Below are positions 53,005 to 59,861 of a stretch of DNA of 64,000 bases, in pieces. Origin of the DNA: Mycobacterium sp. 236(2023) (GTDB lineage: Bacteria; Actinomycetota; Actinomycetes; Mycobacteriales; Mycobacteriaceae); NCBI RefSeq assembly GCF_029623955.1, contig NZ_JARSBP010000013.1, positions 28,324-92,323 on the forward strand. Reading direction: 5' to 3'. Position numbers and translations under genes: made by a program. The notes below the pieces were generated by a model. That model saw only the letters and a program-made list of their open reading frames with translations, searched no databases and was not told where the DNA came from. Each line of letters opens with the position of its first letter. The stretch's first letter is position 1.

Positions 53005-54022
53005 ATGGCAAAGCCGCCCCTTTCGATGAGACCGACCGGCTGGTTTCAGATCGCCTGGTCCGATGTGGTCGGCGTCGGTGACATTCACGCTATGAAGTAT
53101 CTCGGCAAGGAATCGGTGGCCAACGTCTACAAATCCTGGCTCGCCGCCCGCGTCGATCTGAGCCCCAAAGTCCGACGCGGCTACCAGGACAACTGGCGGT
53201 CGCGCACTGAGCCACAATTCGGCAGCTGGTATGTCGCCCGCATCGATCATCACTCGATCCAATCGTGGGTCGACGAGATGAGCACATCCGGTCTGAGCCC
53301 CCGGACTGTCAGATGATTCACTCCGTCTTGAAGATGACCCTCGACTACGCCATCGACGGCGGTCAACTGCTGTCACGGAATCCTGCCTCTCGCACCAAGT
53401 CCCGCCACTGCGACAGACCACGCACACCTACCTCACGACATCTGAAGTCGCCGCTCTTGCCGAGGCGTGCGGCTCTCAAGGCGAAGTCGTCATGCTCCTT
53501 GCCTACACCGGGCTTCGCTTCGGAGAGCTTGTCGGTCTGAGAGTCGAGGATGTCGACCTCCGAGCGCGCAGGATCCGCGTGCGTCCTTCGATCACCCAAG
53601 TCGGCGGCAAACTCGTCGAGGGCAATCCGAAGAGTGCCGCCGGTCGCAGATCAATTCCGATACCTCAGCTGCTTCTTCCGATCCTTCGTGAGCGCGTCGC
53701 CGGCCGCAGCCCCGGCGCGCCTGCCGTCATGTCGCGAAACGGGTCGTTGCTGGGTCTGGAGAATTGGAAGCGGTCGACGAAATGGCGTTCTGTTATCCAC
53801 GACATCGGGAAGCCTGCGATGCGCGTGCACGATCTGCGCCATACGTATGCCTCGCTCGCTCGTCGTGCCGGTGCTGATCTTCGGATGTTGCAGAAGACGA
53901 TGGGTCACGCGTCGATCACTGTGACGGCCCACATTTACGCCGATCTCTATGACGACGAACTCGACGTTGTCGCTTCAGCTTTGGATGCTCTCGACGACCG
54001 GCCTGCGGATAAGCAGCTGTAG
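53005..54022 (+). pseudogene. Tyrosine site-specific integrase, broken by two frameshifts
   Basis: The intact reading is about 340 residues but runs through three frames. Frame A (53005-53316) holds the N-terminal part with the SAM-like core-binding start 'YVARIDHHSIQSWVDEMSTS'. Frame B continues MIHSVLKMTLDYAIDGGQLL. Frame C (from about 53399) holds the catalytic domain: first Arg in YTGLRFGELVGLR, HDLRHTYASLARR (His-x2-Arg), and MGHASITVTAHIY with the Tyr nucleophile at AHIYADLY. Each shift fits one lost base (near 53312 and 53399). All catalytic residues remain, so the loss is recent or an assembly error. Confidence 0.8.
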
Positions 54023-54026
54023 ACCA

Positions 54027-54143
54027 ATGGCTGACGCCCGCGAGGACGATCTACCCGAAGCTATCGCTGAGAGCCTCGCTCGCACCAACTACGGCGAGAT
54101 TCTCCGGCCGCGGGGAATTACCACGGTCGGACTCGACGAGTAG
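54027..54143 (+). CDS. Short possible ORF after the integrase
   Basis: 38 codons, MADAREDDLPEAIAESLAR..., acidic then basic, 4 nt after the integrase stop. No recognised family; could be the start of a decayed gene (for instance an excisionase or antitoxin) or chance. Low confidence. Confidence 0.25.
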   Translation: MADAREDDLPEAIAESLARTNYGEILRPRGITTVGLDE

Positions 54144-54373
54144 GCCCGAATGATTGCGGTTCGGCCCGATGGCACGTCCGAGTTGCTCTTCCCGGAAAAA
54201 GTACAGCGTCGGCGCGACACACCAGAAGACGATCGCTGAGCCCGTCTGATTCCACCGACAGATAAGCCCGCGCTTTGAACAGCGACCGGGGCGCGTACTT
54301 CGCCTGAGCTCGGCGTGAAAGACGAATTCCAACCCCGTGGTTGGCAAGCATCTGCTCGGGCCTACCGCTTATT
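54144..54373. other. Intergenic region, probable decayed sequence
   Basis: About 230 bp between the integrase remnant and the TetR operator. A minus-strand frame (54118-54351) reads 'LFKARAYLSVESDGLSDRLL', which looks protein-like, but it has no ribosome site and no family I recognise; it may be a relic. Nothing else seen. Confidence 0.3.
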
Positions 54374-54391
54374 GATCAATTGATCTAATAT
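54374..54391 (+). promoter_or_regulatory. TetR operator overlapping a leaderless promoter
   Basis: GATCAATTGATC (54374-54385) is a perfect 12-bp palindrome, extended by flanking TT and TA. It is followed at once by TAATAT (-10, 54386-54391). Seven bases downstream of the box is the GTG start at 54398, so transcription would start at the start codon. Such placement is typical for autorepression by the TetR protein it precedes. This operator is unlike those of the catabolic cluster. Confidence 0.6.
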
Positions 54392-54397
54392 CAGTTC

Positions 54398-55024
54398 GTG
54401 CGATCTGATCCGAAGAAGGTGACCTTCACGCAGTCGGCGCGACGTGCGCAGATTGTGACGACGGCGATTGAGGTGATCGCAGAAATCGGCTGGGCCCAAA
54501 CCTCGATTCGCAAGATCGCAGACCGGGTCGGGGTGGCGATGAGCGCCGTGCTCTACCACTTCGGGACGAAGGACAACCTGGTCGACGCAGTCATCGAGCA
54601 GATGTATCGTTCGGCACTCGCAGCGGTCGCGCCGGCATTGCGCGCCGAGGACACGTCGGCGGGAAAGCTGACCGCCTACATCAGAGCTAACATCGCCTAT
54701 TTCGACGAGCACCGGACACAGTTGGCGGCACTGGCGCAACTGAGCGCGGGCTTTCAACCCAGCGACGGTCGCCGCTTTGATCAACTGGGGATGACCGACG
54801 ATCTTAGAGACCAACTCGCCGACTTGGATCCAACGTCGATTCTTCTTGCAGGACAACGTGACAAGGAATTCGGAGACTTTCCCGTGGAGTCGATGTCGGT
54901 CGCGCTAAGGGGTGCCGTCAACGCCGTCGTGGATAAGATCCTGCGCGAGCCGGACTTCGATGCCCCCGCCTACAGCGAAGACCTCGTCACCATCATCAAC
55001 CGCGCCGTGGCGGTACAACGATGA
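54398..55024 (+). CDS. TetR-family regulator of the glycosyltransferase/AtpE-paralog operon
   Basis: 208 residues. Helix-turn-helix at about 15-62: RRAQIVTTAIEVIAEIGWAQ, TSIRKIADRVGVAMSAVLYHFGTKDNLV. The C-terminal ligand domain is helical. Likely a leaderless GTG start behind its own palindromic operator. It overlaps the glycosyltransferase by 4 nt (ATGA), so it is translated with its targets. By family precedent, binding of a small hydrophobic compound would release repression; a drug-like inhibitor is the inferred ligand. Confidence 0.9.
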   Translation: MRSDPKKVTFTQSARRAQIVTTAIEVIAEIGWAQTSIRKIADRVGVAMSAVLYHFGTKDNLVDAVIEQMYRSALAAVAPALRAEDTSAGKLTAYIRANIAYFDEHRTQLAALAQLSAGFQPSDGRRFDQLGMTDDLRDQLADLDPTSILLAGQRDKEFGDFPVESMSVALRGAVNAVVDKILREPDFDAPAYSEDLVTIINRAVAVQR

Positions 55025-56265
55025 GCCGGGTCGTCATCATCGCCGTCGGCAGTCGCGGCGACGTGGCTCCGCTGACCGGTGTCGGTGTCGCGTTGCAACA
55101 GGCCGGCCACACCGTGAGCCTCGCTGCCTACACCCCATTCGCCGACATGATCACCGGCTGCGGCTTGGCTTTTCGCGAATTACCAGCCGAGTTGCAGCTT
55201 GCCGCCGACGGCGCCGAGGTCCAGCCCATGAAGGGGTTGGCAGCGTTCGCCTCCCCCGCCGGAATGCGGGCGCTCGGGCAGGACATTCTCGCCGCGGTCG
55301 CAGACGAACCCGCCGACATCGTGCTGTTGTCTCCGTTCGCCGAAATGGCCGGCCATCCGTGGGCAGAATCGAAAGCCATTCCCTCCCTCGGTGTTCGACT
55401 CCAGCCTTTGTCAGCCACGGCACTGCATCCGCCCGCCATCATCGGCGCAGGGTCAGCAGGGGCCGTCGCCAACCGTGCTGCAGCACAGGTGGTTTCATGG
55501 CTGGTCGATCGTACGTACGGACGCGTTGTGAGTGACTTCCGCCGCGAACTCGGCCTGCCTCGCACATCGACCCGCGCCCTACGCCGCCAGCGGACCGCAG
55601 CGAATTGGCCCATCCTGCATGGCTACTCGCCTCTGGTCGCTCCCCGGCCGCCAGACTGGCGCCCCGGCCTGGACGTCACCGGATACTGGTGGCCCGCAGC
55701 CTCGGCCGGCTGGACCCCGCCCGCCGAACTGACCCGCTTTCTCTCCGAAGGCCCGGCCCCGGTGTTCGTGGGCTTCGGCAGCATGATGACCACCCCAGCC
55801 CGCGCCGAACAACTCTCCGGCATCATCGCGCAAGCAGCCAAGAAGGCAGGTGTTCGCACCCTCATTCAGGCTGGCTGGACCAAGCTGCACTCCGACGACG
55901 ACACCGTGATGACCATCGGTGACACCCCACATGACTGGCTGTTCCCCCGAGTGTCGGCCGTCGCCCATCACTGCGGCGCAGGAACCACCGCGGCAGGACT
56001 GCGCGCCGGCGTTCCGACCATCGCCCTACCCGCCTACGGCGATGGCCCGTTCTGGGCTGCCCGCATCACCGCACTCGGCGTCGCCGCAGCCACCATCAAC
56101 CAGCGCCGTCTCACCGCGGATCGCCTCGCCGCCGCCATGAGCGCCGCGGTCACAGACCAACGACTGCGCGACAACGCTCGTCGGCTCAGGGCAGACATCA
56201 GCGCTGAAGACGGCGTGGCCCACGCCGTGGCCGCAGTCGAGTCCCTGCTACACCAATCGACATAG
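55021..56265 (+). CDS. GT1-family (UGT/macrolide-type) glycosyltransferase
   Basis: 414 residues, GT-B fold. N-terminal VVIIAVGSRGDVAPLTGVGVAL is the acceptor-domain signature of bacterial UGT, sterol and macrolide glycosyltransferases. The C-terminal donor site has VFVGFGSMMTTPARAEQL, then AVAHHCGAGTTAAGLRAGVP and 'YGDGPFWAARITALGV'. Relatives glycosylate glycopeptidolipids, sterols, macrolides or rifamycins; the last two uses inactivate antibiotics. No lipid-assembly genes are nearby, and the coupled genes are a TetR regulator and a c-subunit paralog, so inactivation of an inhibitor is the inferred role. Confidence 0.87.
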   Translation: MSRVVIIAVGSRGDVAPLTGVGVALQQAGHTVSLAAYTPFADMITGCGLAFRELPAELQLAADGAEVQPMKGLAAFASPAGMRALGQDILAAVADEPADIVLLSPFAEMAGHPWAESKAIPSLGVRLQPLSATALHPPAIIGAGSAGAVANRAAAQVVSWLVDRTYGRVVSDFRRELGLPRTSTRALRRQRTAANWPILHGYSPLVAPRPPDWRPGLDVTGYWWPAASAGWTPPAELTRFLSEGPAPVFVGFGSMMTTPARAEQLSGIIAQAAKKAGVRTLIQAGWTKLHSDDDTVMTIGDTPHDWLFPRVSAVAHHCGAGTTAAGLRAGVPTIALPAYGDGPFWAARITALGVAAATINQRRLTADRLAAAMSAAVTDQRLRDNARRLRADISAEDGVAHAVAAVESLLHQST

Positions 56266-56275
56266 GAGGTTCATC

Positions 56276-56524
56276 GTGGCCGCTGATCCCATCGTGGGCG
56301 ATGCACTCTTGGCGGGAGCCATCATTCTGGCTGGCGGCGCCATCGGCGCAGGCATCGGAGACGGCATGGCCGGATCTCAGTTCATCGCCGGCGTGGCCCG
56401 CCAACCCGAAGCCCAATCACGGCTCTTCACACCATTTCTCATCACGGTCGGCCTCGTCGAAGCCATCTACTTCATCAACATCGCCTTCATGGCTCTTTTC
56501 GTCTTCGCCACACCCGGCACGTAG
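56276..56524 (+). CDS. Orphan ATP synthase c subunit (AtpE paralog)
   Basis: 82 residues, two transmembrane helices around a polar loop. Near-identity to mycobacterial AtpE is visible in ILAGGAIGAGIGDGMAG, GVARQPEAQ, RLFTP and 'ITVGLVEAIYFINIAFMALF'. The proton-binding Glu is Glu62. The residue matching Ala63 of M. tuberculosis is Ile64, and Phe54 is Leu55; Asp28, Leu59 and Ile66 equivalents are kept. GTG follows AGGAGG by 6 nt, 10 nt after the glycosyltransferase stop. No other ATP synthase gene is nearby, so this is not the housekeeping operon. Likely enters the Fo ring as an inhibitor-insensitive subunit. Confidence 0.92.
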   Translation: MAADPIVGDALLAGAIILAGGAIGAGIGDGMAGSQFIAGVARQPEAQSRLFTPFLITVGLVEAIYFINIAFMALFVFATPGT

Positions 56525-56689
56525 CGCATCGTCGGCCCCGACTGACACGGAAGCTCAACAGCGCGCTCTGCCTGCCGTTCGGCCCATTACGAGGCTATTT
56601 GGTTGCTGGGCGACAAACAGTGTGGAGGCCGGTGCCTGACATTCCCGAAACTGATCGACGAGGCCACACAGATCAGGTCGAATCCAAGG

Positions 56690-57043
56690 ATGCGAACTCG
56701 ATGGAGCGGGCTCACCATCGACTGCGTCGACCCGGCCAGGCTTGCAGCGTTCTGGGGAGCGATGCTTAGTCGCGACGTCGAGCCCGGTCTGCCGGGGTGG
56801 AAGCATCTGGCTTCGCGGCATGACTACGAACCACGAATCAACTTCCAGCCCGTTCCAGAACCGCGGAGCGCAAAGGTCCGCATCCATCTCGATGTCACCG
56901 TTGACGACATCAGCGCGGCGATCGAGCGCGTGCTTGAACTCGGTGGACGGGAGACCGGTGAGCGGCACGAGTACCCGGAAGGCATCGTCGTCGTGCTCGG
57001 TGACCCTGAGGGCAACGAGTTCTGCATCGTTCGGTACCACTGA
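56690..57043 (+). CDS. Glyoxalase/bleomycin-resistance-like VOC protein
   Basis: 117 residues from ATG 56690 (an upstream ATG at 56603 would add 29 residues without VOC character). Typical of the small actinobacterial group: MRTRWSGLTIDCVDPARLAAFWGAML, 'KVRIHLDVTVDDISAAIERVLELGG', and closing VVLGDPEGNEFCIVRYH. Members bind drugs or act as small-molecule lyases; no function is proven for this subgroup. It follows the AtpE paralog after 165 bp, so it may be a passenger of the same island or a core gene. Confidence 0.8.
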   Translation: MRTRWSGLTIDCVDPARLAAFWGAMLSRDVEPGLPGWKHLASRHDYEPRINFQPVPEPRSAKVRIHLDVTVDDISAAIERVLELGGRETGERHEYPEGIVVVLGDPEGNEFCIVRYH

Positions 57044-57052
57044 GCGGCCGCC

Positions 57053-57090
57053 TGGCCCCATCGTCAGCTTTGGCCCCATTCTGGCCCCAT
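57053..57090. repeat. Three direct repeats TGGCCCCAT next to a tRNA 3' end
   Basis: TGGCCCCAT at 57053-57061, 57071-57079 and 57082-57090. They lie about 70 bp beyond the 3' end of the minus-strand tRNA-Val(CAC). Short direct repeats at this place resemble integrase arm-type sites, which would make this tRNA the other border of the accessory island. Confidence 0.4.
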
Positions 57091-57160
57091 CGCGGGGCAA
57101 CGACGGCTTCTAAAATGCCCTACCGGAGCGAGGAATTGGTCTCTGACCTGCGATTTTTTG

Positions 57161-57235
57161 TGGTGGTCCCGGCTGGGTTCGAACCAGCGACCTTCCGCGT
57201 GTGAGGCGGACGCTCTCCCACTGAGCTACGAGACC
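57161..57235 (-). tRNA. tRNA-Val(CAC)
   Basis: Full cloverleaf on the minus strand: acceptor GGTCTCG/CGGGACC, D-arm GCTCAGTGGGAGAGC, anticodon stem TCCGC/GCGGA with loop CTCACAC (anticodon CAC), T-arm with GGTTCGAACCC, discriminator A and an encoded CCA. Confidence 0.95.
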
Positions 57236-57363
57236 GGGGCATTCGACGAATCGAACGAGGCAGAAGACTAACACGCGCCGGTGCTGACCCAGGAATCCGG
57301 GCGGTCGCTCAGACTCCCGATTCGACCCGCGCTTCGTGCACTCCGCAAAGTATCGTCGCACGC

Positions 57364-57777
57364 ATGAGGCGCTGGGTATTCGCCGCCGCGGCAGCGGCAT
57401 CCGTCGCGGCGCCACTCGCCCCGACCGCATCAGCCGACCTCGTCGGGTTCACGTCGCCGAGCGGCAACATCGGCTGCATCCTGGCCGACGACTTGGTTCG
57501 GTGTGACATCGCTGAGCGCGCCTGGACACCTCCCCCACGACCCGCCGACTGCCCTGACTTCACCGACTACGGGCAGGGCATCACCCTGAGCCCGACCGGC
57601 CCTGCGTCGTTCGTGTGCGCCGGAGACACCACCCTCGGCAGCGGTCCGGCATTGGAGTTCGGGCAGTTCCAAGCCGGCGGCGGCATGAGCTGCAACAGCG
57701 AGCCTTCCGGCATCAGCTGCTCGAACTCCGAGGGCCACGGCTTCGCCATTTCGAGGGAGGCCTACCAGCTGTTTTGA
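57364..57777 (+). CDS. Secreted cysteine-rich protein
   Basis: 137 residues. Sec signal peptide: MRRW, hydrophobic VFAAAAAASVAAPLAPTA and cleavage after ASA (about residue 24). The mature part has six cysteines (SGNIGCIL, VRCDIAE, ADCPDF, FVCAG, MSCNS, ISCSNSEGHGFAIS) and ends with a conserved-looking aromatic tail. This pattern matches small exported mycobacterial proteins of unknown role. It lies between tRNA genes and looks like core genome. Confidence 0.8.
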   Translation: MRRWVFAAAAAASVAAPLAPTASADLVGFTSPSGNIGCILADDLVRCDIAERAWTPPPRPADCPDFTDYGQGITLSPTGPASFVCAGDTTLGSGPALEFGQFQAGGGMSCNSEPSGISCSNSEGHGFAISREAYQLF

Positions 57778-57872
57778 CCCGCGGCGCGCCGCGCGAGCAA
57801 GGGATTTGTGTCTGCCTAGCTGCGTGGACTATCGTCGTGCATCGCGACGGGCGACGAACTCGCACGTGGCGC

Positions 57873-57945
57873 GCGGATGTAGCGCAGTTGGTAGCGCATC
57901 ACCTTGCCAAGGTGAGGGTCGCGGGTTCGAATCCCGTCATCCGCT
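57873..57945 (+). tRNA. tRNA-Gly(GCC)
   Basis: Acceptor GCGGATG/CATCCGC, D-arm GCGCAGTTGGTAGCGC, anticodon stem TCACC/GGTGA with loop TTGCCAA (anticodon GCC), T-arm GCGGGTTCGAATCCCGT. First of three same-strand tRNA genes. Confidence 0.96.
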
Positions 57946-57972
57946 CGAGGATGCAGTGGCATCAACCCCAGC

Positions 57973-58046
57973 GGTGGAGTGGCCGAGTGGTGAGGCAACG
58001 GCCTGCAAAGCCGTGCACACGGGTTCGATTCCCGTCTCCACCTCCA
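57973..58046 (+). tRNA. tRNA-Cys(GCA)
   Basis: Acceptor GGTGGAG/CTCCACC, anticodon stem ACGGC/GCCGT with loop CTGCAAA (anticodon GCA), T-arm CGGGTTCGATTCCCG, and CCA encoded at 58044-58046. Confidence 0.96.
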
Positions 58047-58057
58047 AGGATGTACCC

Positions 58058-58132
58058 GCGCGATTAGCTCAGCGGGAGAGCGCTTCCCTGACACGGAAGA
58101 GGTCACTGGTTCAATCCCAGTATCGCGCACCA
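58058..58132 (+). tRNA. tRNA-Val(GAC)
   Basis: Acceptor GCGCGAT/ATCGCGC, D-arm GCTCAGCGGGAGAGC, anticodon stem CTTCC/GGAAG with loop CTGACAC (anticodon GAC), T-arm CTGGTTCAATCCCAG, encoded CCA. The phage-like element begins directly downstream, so the 3' end of this gene is the likely attachment site. Confidence 0.96.
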
Positions 58133-58178
58133 AGATTCACGCAGTTCAGAGCTTATATCTAGACCGCCTAAGCAGATG

Positions 58179-58198
58179 ACATGCAACTAACATGCAAC
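58179..58198. repeat. Tandem repeat ACATGCAAC, possible integrase arm-type sites
   Basis: ACATGCAAC occurs at 58179-58187 and 58190-58198, 11 bp apart (one helical turn), about 50 bp past the tRNA-Val(GAC) 3' end. The position and spacing suit arm-type binding sites of a tyrosine integrase; that is inference. Confidence 0.35.
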
Positions 58199-58243
58199 AG
58201 CGTGTCGAGTGATCGTGTGAACCGAAAACTCATAGCGGCTTGA

Positions 58244-58261
58244 ATTACATCCCTGTAATAT
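58244..58261 (+). promoter_or_regulatory. Promoter with operator upstream of the cargo genes
   Basis: ATTACA-TCCC-TGTAAT perfect inverted repeat (58244-58259) overlaps TAATAT (58256-58261), a strong -10. A repressor binding here would block transcription of the two plus-strand genes that follow. Confidence 0.45.
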
Positions 58262-58294
58262 TGGCAGTCTCCGCCACTGAAACAGGGGTACCTG

Positions 58295-58696
58295 ATGAGC
58301 CAGCCTGCTCCGCTCTACGTCGCCGCCGTCGAGCTGCCATCGGAATGCGTCTACTCCAACCGTTGGTTCAACGGCGGAGGGCAGCCGAGCGACACGTACC
58401 CCATCCGGGTGGGATTCTCGCGGTCGGTAAACGACTTTGAAATTGTCCTGTTGGGTAGGTACGGCTACCAAGTGCTGCTGGACGTTCCGTATGCACGCGG
58501 CTGGGCATTGAAGACCTCCAGCATCGACGCGGTGGCGTCAAACATTCAGAGGTGGGACCGCGAACTAGCGGACGCAGCCCAGCAAGCGCATAAGGCAGCC
58601 CAGCACGCTCAGGCCAAGACCGAGCACGAGCTATCCCTAGTCAGCCAGATTAACGAGCAGTTGAAGCAGAGTGTGCCGGATCGCTACAAGCCATAG
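58295..58696 (+). CDS. Hypothetical protein of the phage-like element
   Basis: 133 residues. N-terminal half beta-rich (PLYVAAVELPSECVYSNRWF, 'FEIVLLGRYGYQVLLDVPYA'). C-terminal half is a charged helix with coiled-coil character (RELADAAQQAHKAAQHAQAK). No signal peptide. No family recognised. First gene of a two-gene plus-strand unit with its own operator-bearing promoter, oriented against the head genes. Confidence 0.6.
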   Translation: MSQPAPLYVAAVELPSECVYSNRWFNGGGQPSDTYPIRVGFSRSVNDFEIVLLGRYGYQVLLDVPYARGWALKTSSIDAVASNIQRWDRELADAAQQAHKAAQHAQAKTEHELSLVSQINEQLKQSVPDRYKP

Positions 58697-58704
58697 AGGG
58701 ACCT

Positions 58705-59235
58705 GTGCTGGACACAAACTGGAAAGACCAGTACAAGCGGATGCAGCGCGCGTTCGACCTTCTAAAGCAGGCTGCCGACGAGACGAGCACGCCACACATT
58801 GATCCCCGCGACGTTCTCACCGACTTCTGTGCTGAAGTGCTCAGCCTCATGTACTGGGTTCAAAAATCGACCGGTACCGCTGACCCTCGCGGGTTGGTCT
58901 TCAAGAATCGCCAGAGTGCGGACTGGTCTGTCGCGATTGCTATCTGTGCGGACATTGCCAACGGCGCGAAGCATCACGGAAACACGCAGACAAGCGCAGT
59001 CACGGCGGAGAAGTCCGGATGGGCCGACATAAAAGAGCAGCGAATCCGAAAGAAGATGGCTCAAACCTGGGGAACTCAGCGCACTGTGCCGGGGTATAGC
59101 ACCGTCGCGTGGACTCTTGAAGCTGACGGGATCGAATACGATGCACTTACGGTTGCGACCCAGGCCGTTGACGACTGGGATACATGGTTGGCCGCGAACG
59201 GTTTCAGGATTCCGCCGCCGCCCGTGACATGGTGA
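58705..59235 (+). CDS. Hypothetical protein of the phage-like element
   Basis: 176 residues, GTG start 8 nt after the previous stop. Helical N-terminal two thirds with YKRMQRAFDLLKQAADET, 'FCAEVLSLMYWVQKS' and IAICADIANGAKHHGNTQ; the 'DxaNgaKHh' pattern occurs in uncharacterised phage and accessory proteins. Ends with a beta segment and a proline run (RIPPPPVTW). Function unknown. Position at the element border is typical for cargo such as defence or exclusion genes. Confidence 0.6.
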   Translation: MLDTNWKDQYKRMQRAFDLLKQAADETSTPHIDPRDVLTDFCAEVLSLMYWVQKSTGTADPRGLVFKNRQSADWSVAIAICADIANGAKHHGNTQTSAVTAEKSGWADIKEQRIRKKMAQTWGTQRTVPGYSTVAWTLEADGIEYDALTVATQAVDDWDTWLAANGFRIPPPPVTW

Positions 59236-59337
59236 AGCCCCCGCAAGCCGTATGAAACTCACGAGGGCTGTGCACCGTCTCTGTCGGGTGCAACCAGGCG
59301 GATAACCGGCACCTGGAAACCTGTAGAAAACAGAAAT

Positions 59338-59403
59338 CCCCCCGTCGTTGCCCGAAGAGCTGGTTTTAGGACTCTCCGATATGTGGGCAAGAGGACGAGG
59401 GGG
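59338..59403. terminator. Long imperfect hairpin between convergent units
   Basis: Left arm CCCCCCGTCGTTGCCC (59338-59353), right arm GGGCAAGAGGACGAGGGGG (59385-59403). About 15 pairs form (CCCCC/GGGGG, CGTC/GACG, TTGCCC/GGGCAA) with small bulges. The loop of 31 nt has its own short stem. On the minus strand a moderately T-rich stretch follows. It lies where the head operon and the cargo genes converge, so a terminator is the simple reading; a structured small RNA is the alternative. Confidence 0.4.
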
Positions 59404-59477
59404 ACTGCGCGCGGAAAGGAATGGACCGCACTTCGAACGCGCTGGAAAAGGCAACAAACCAGCGGTCGCAAATTCTT

Positions 59478-59861
59478 TCAGGCTGACGTAGCGATCACGT
59501 CAACCCAGTAATACTCGGGCAGTGTTCCAGTCAGGGTGTTCGGGAAGTCCCACTGCCTCAGCGATGTCACTTTCCACCACGAGCCGTCCACCTGGGACAG
59601 GGACACCGGCAACTGAGACGGCATCACCGACCCATACACAACCTCTAAACGGTCGTCCTGCTGAACGATGATGTTGGACGCTTGGCGGCGTGGGATACCG
59701 AACTGACCCTCCGTGGACACAACGCCGGGGAAATTTGTTCCCATTGGCTGCGCTGATTCGCCGCCGAGCACGACACCTTCAAGCTGCCCCAAGAGGATGC
59801 GGCTATCGGCTTTCATGCCGTAGAAACCTTTTTCGGTAGCCCTATGGACGTTAACGATCAC
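59478..59861 (-). CDS. Small phage head-completion/connector-like protein
   Basis: 127 residues, last gene of the minus-strand head operon and 4-nt overlapped by the gene before it. Beta-rich (ADSRILLGQLEGVVLGGESA, 'DDRLEVVYGSVMPSQLPVSL', WKVTSLRQWDFPNTLTG), without signal or membrane segment. Size and place fit a head-tail joining protein; no family is certain. Confidence 0.5.
   Translation of the reverse strand: MIVNVHRATEKGFYGMKADSRILLGQLEGVVLGGESAQPMGTNFPGVVSTEGQFGIPRRQASNIIVQQDDRLEVVYGSVMPSQLPVSLSQVDGSWWKVTSLRQWDFPNTLTGTLPEYYWVDVIATSA

Noticed and set aside
54118..54351. Minus-strand 77-codon gene next to the TetR operator
   Set aside because: No ribosome site, no recognisable family and it overlaps likely relic DNA; kept only as a note in the intergenic entry.
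56276..56524. Housekeeping atpE of the ATP synthase operon
   Set aside because: No atpB, atpF or other ATP synthase gene is adjacent; it is coupled to a glycosyltransferase and a TetR regulator.
57053..57090. CRISPR array
   Set aside because: Repeats are 9 bp with spacers of 2-9 bp and no cas genes are in the window.
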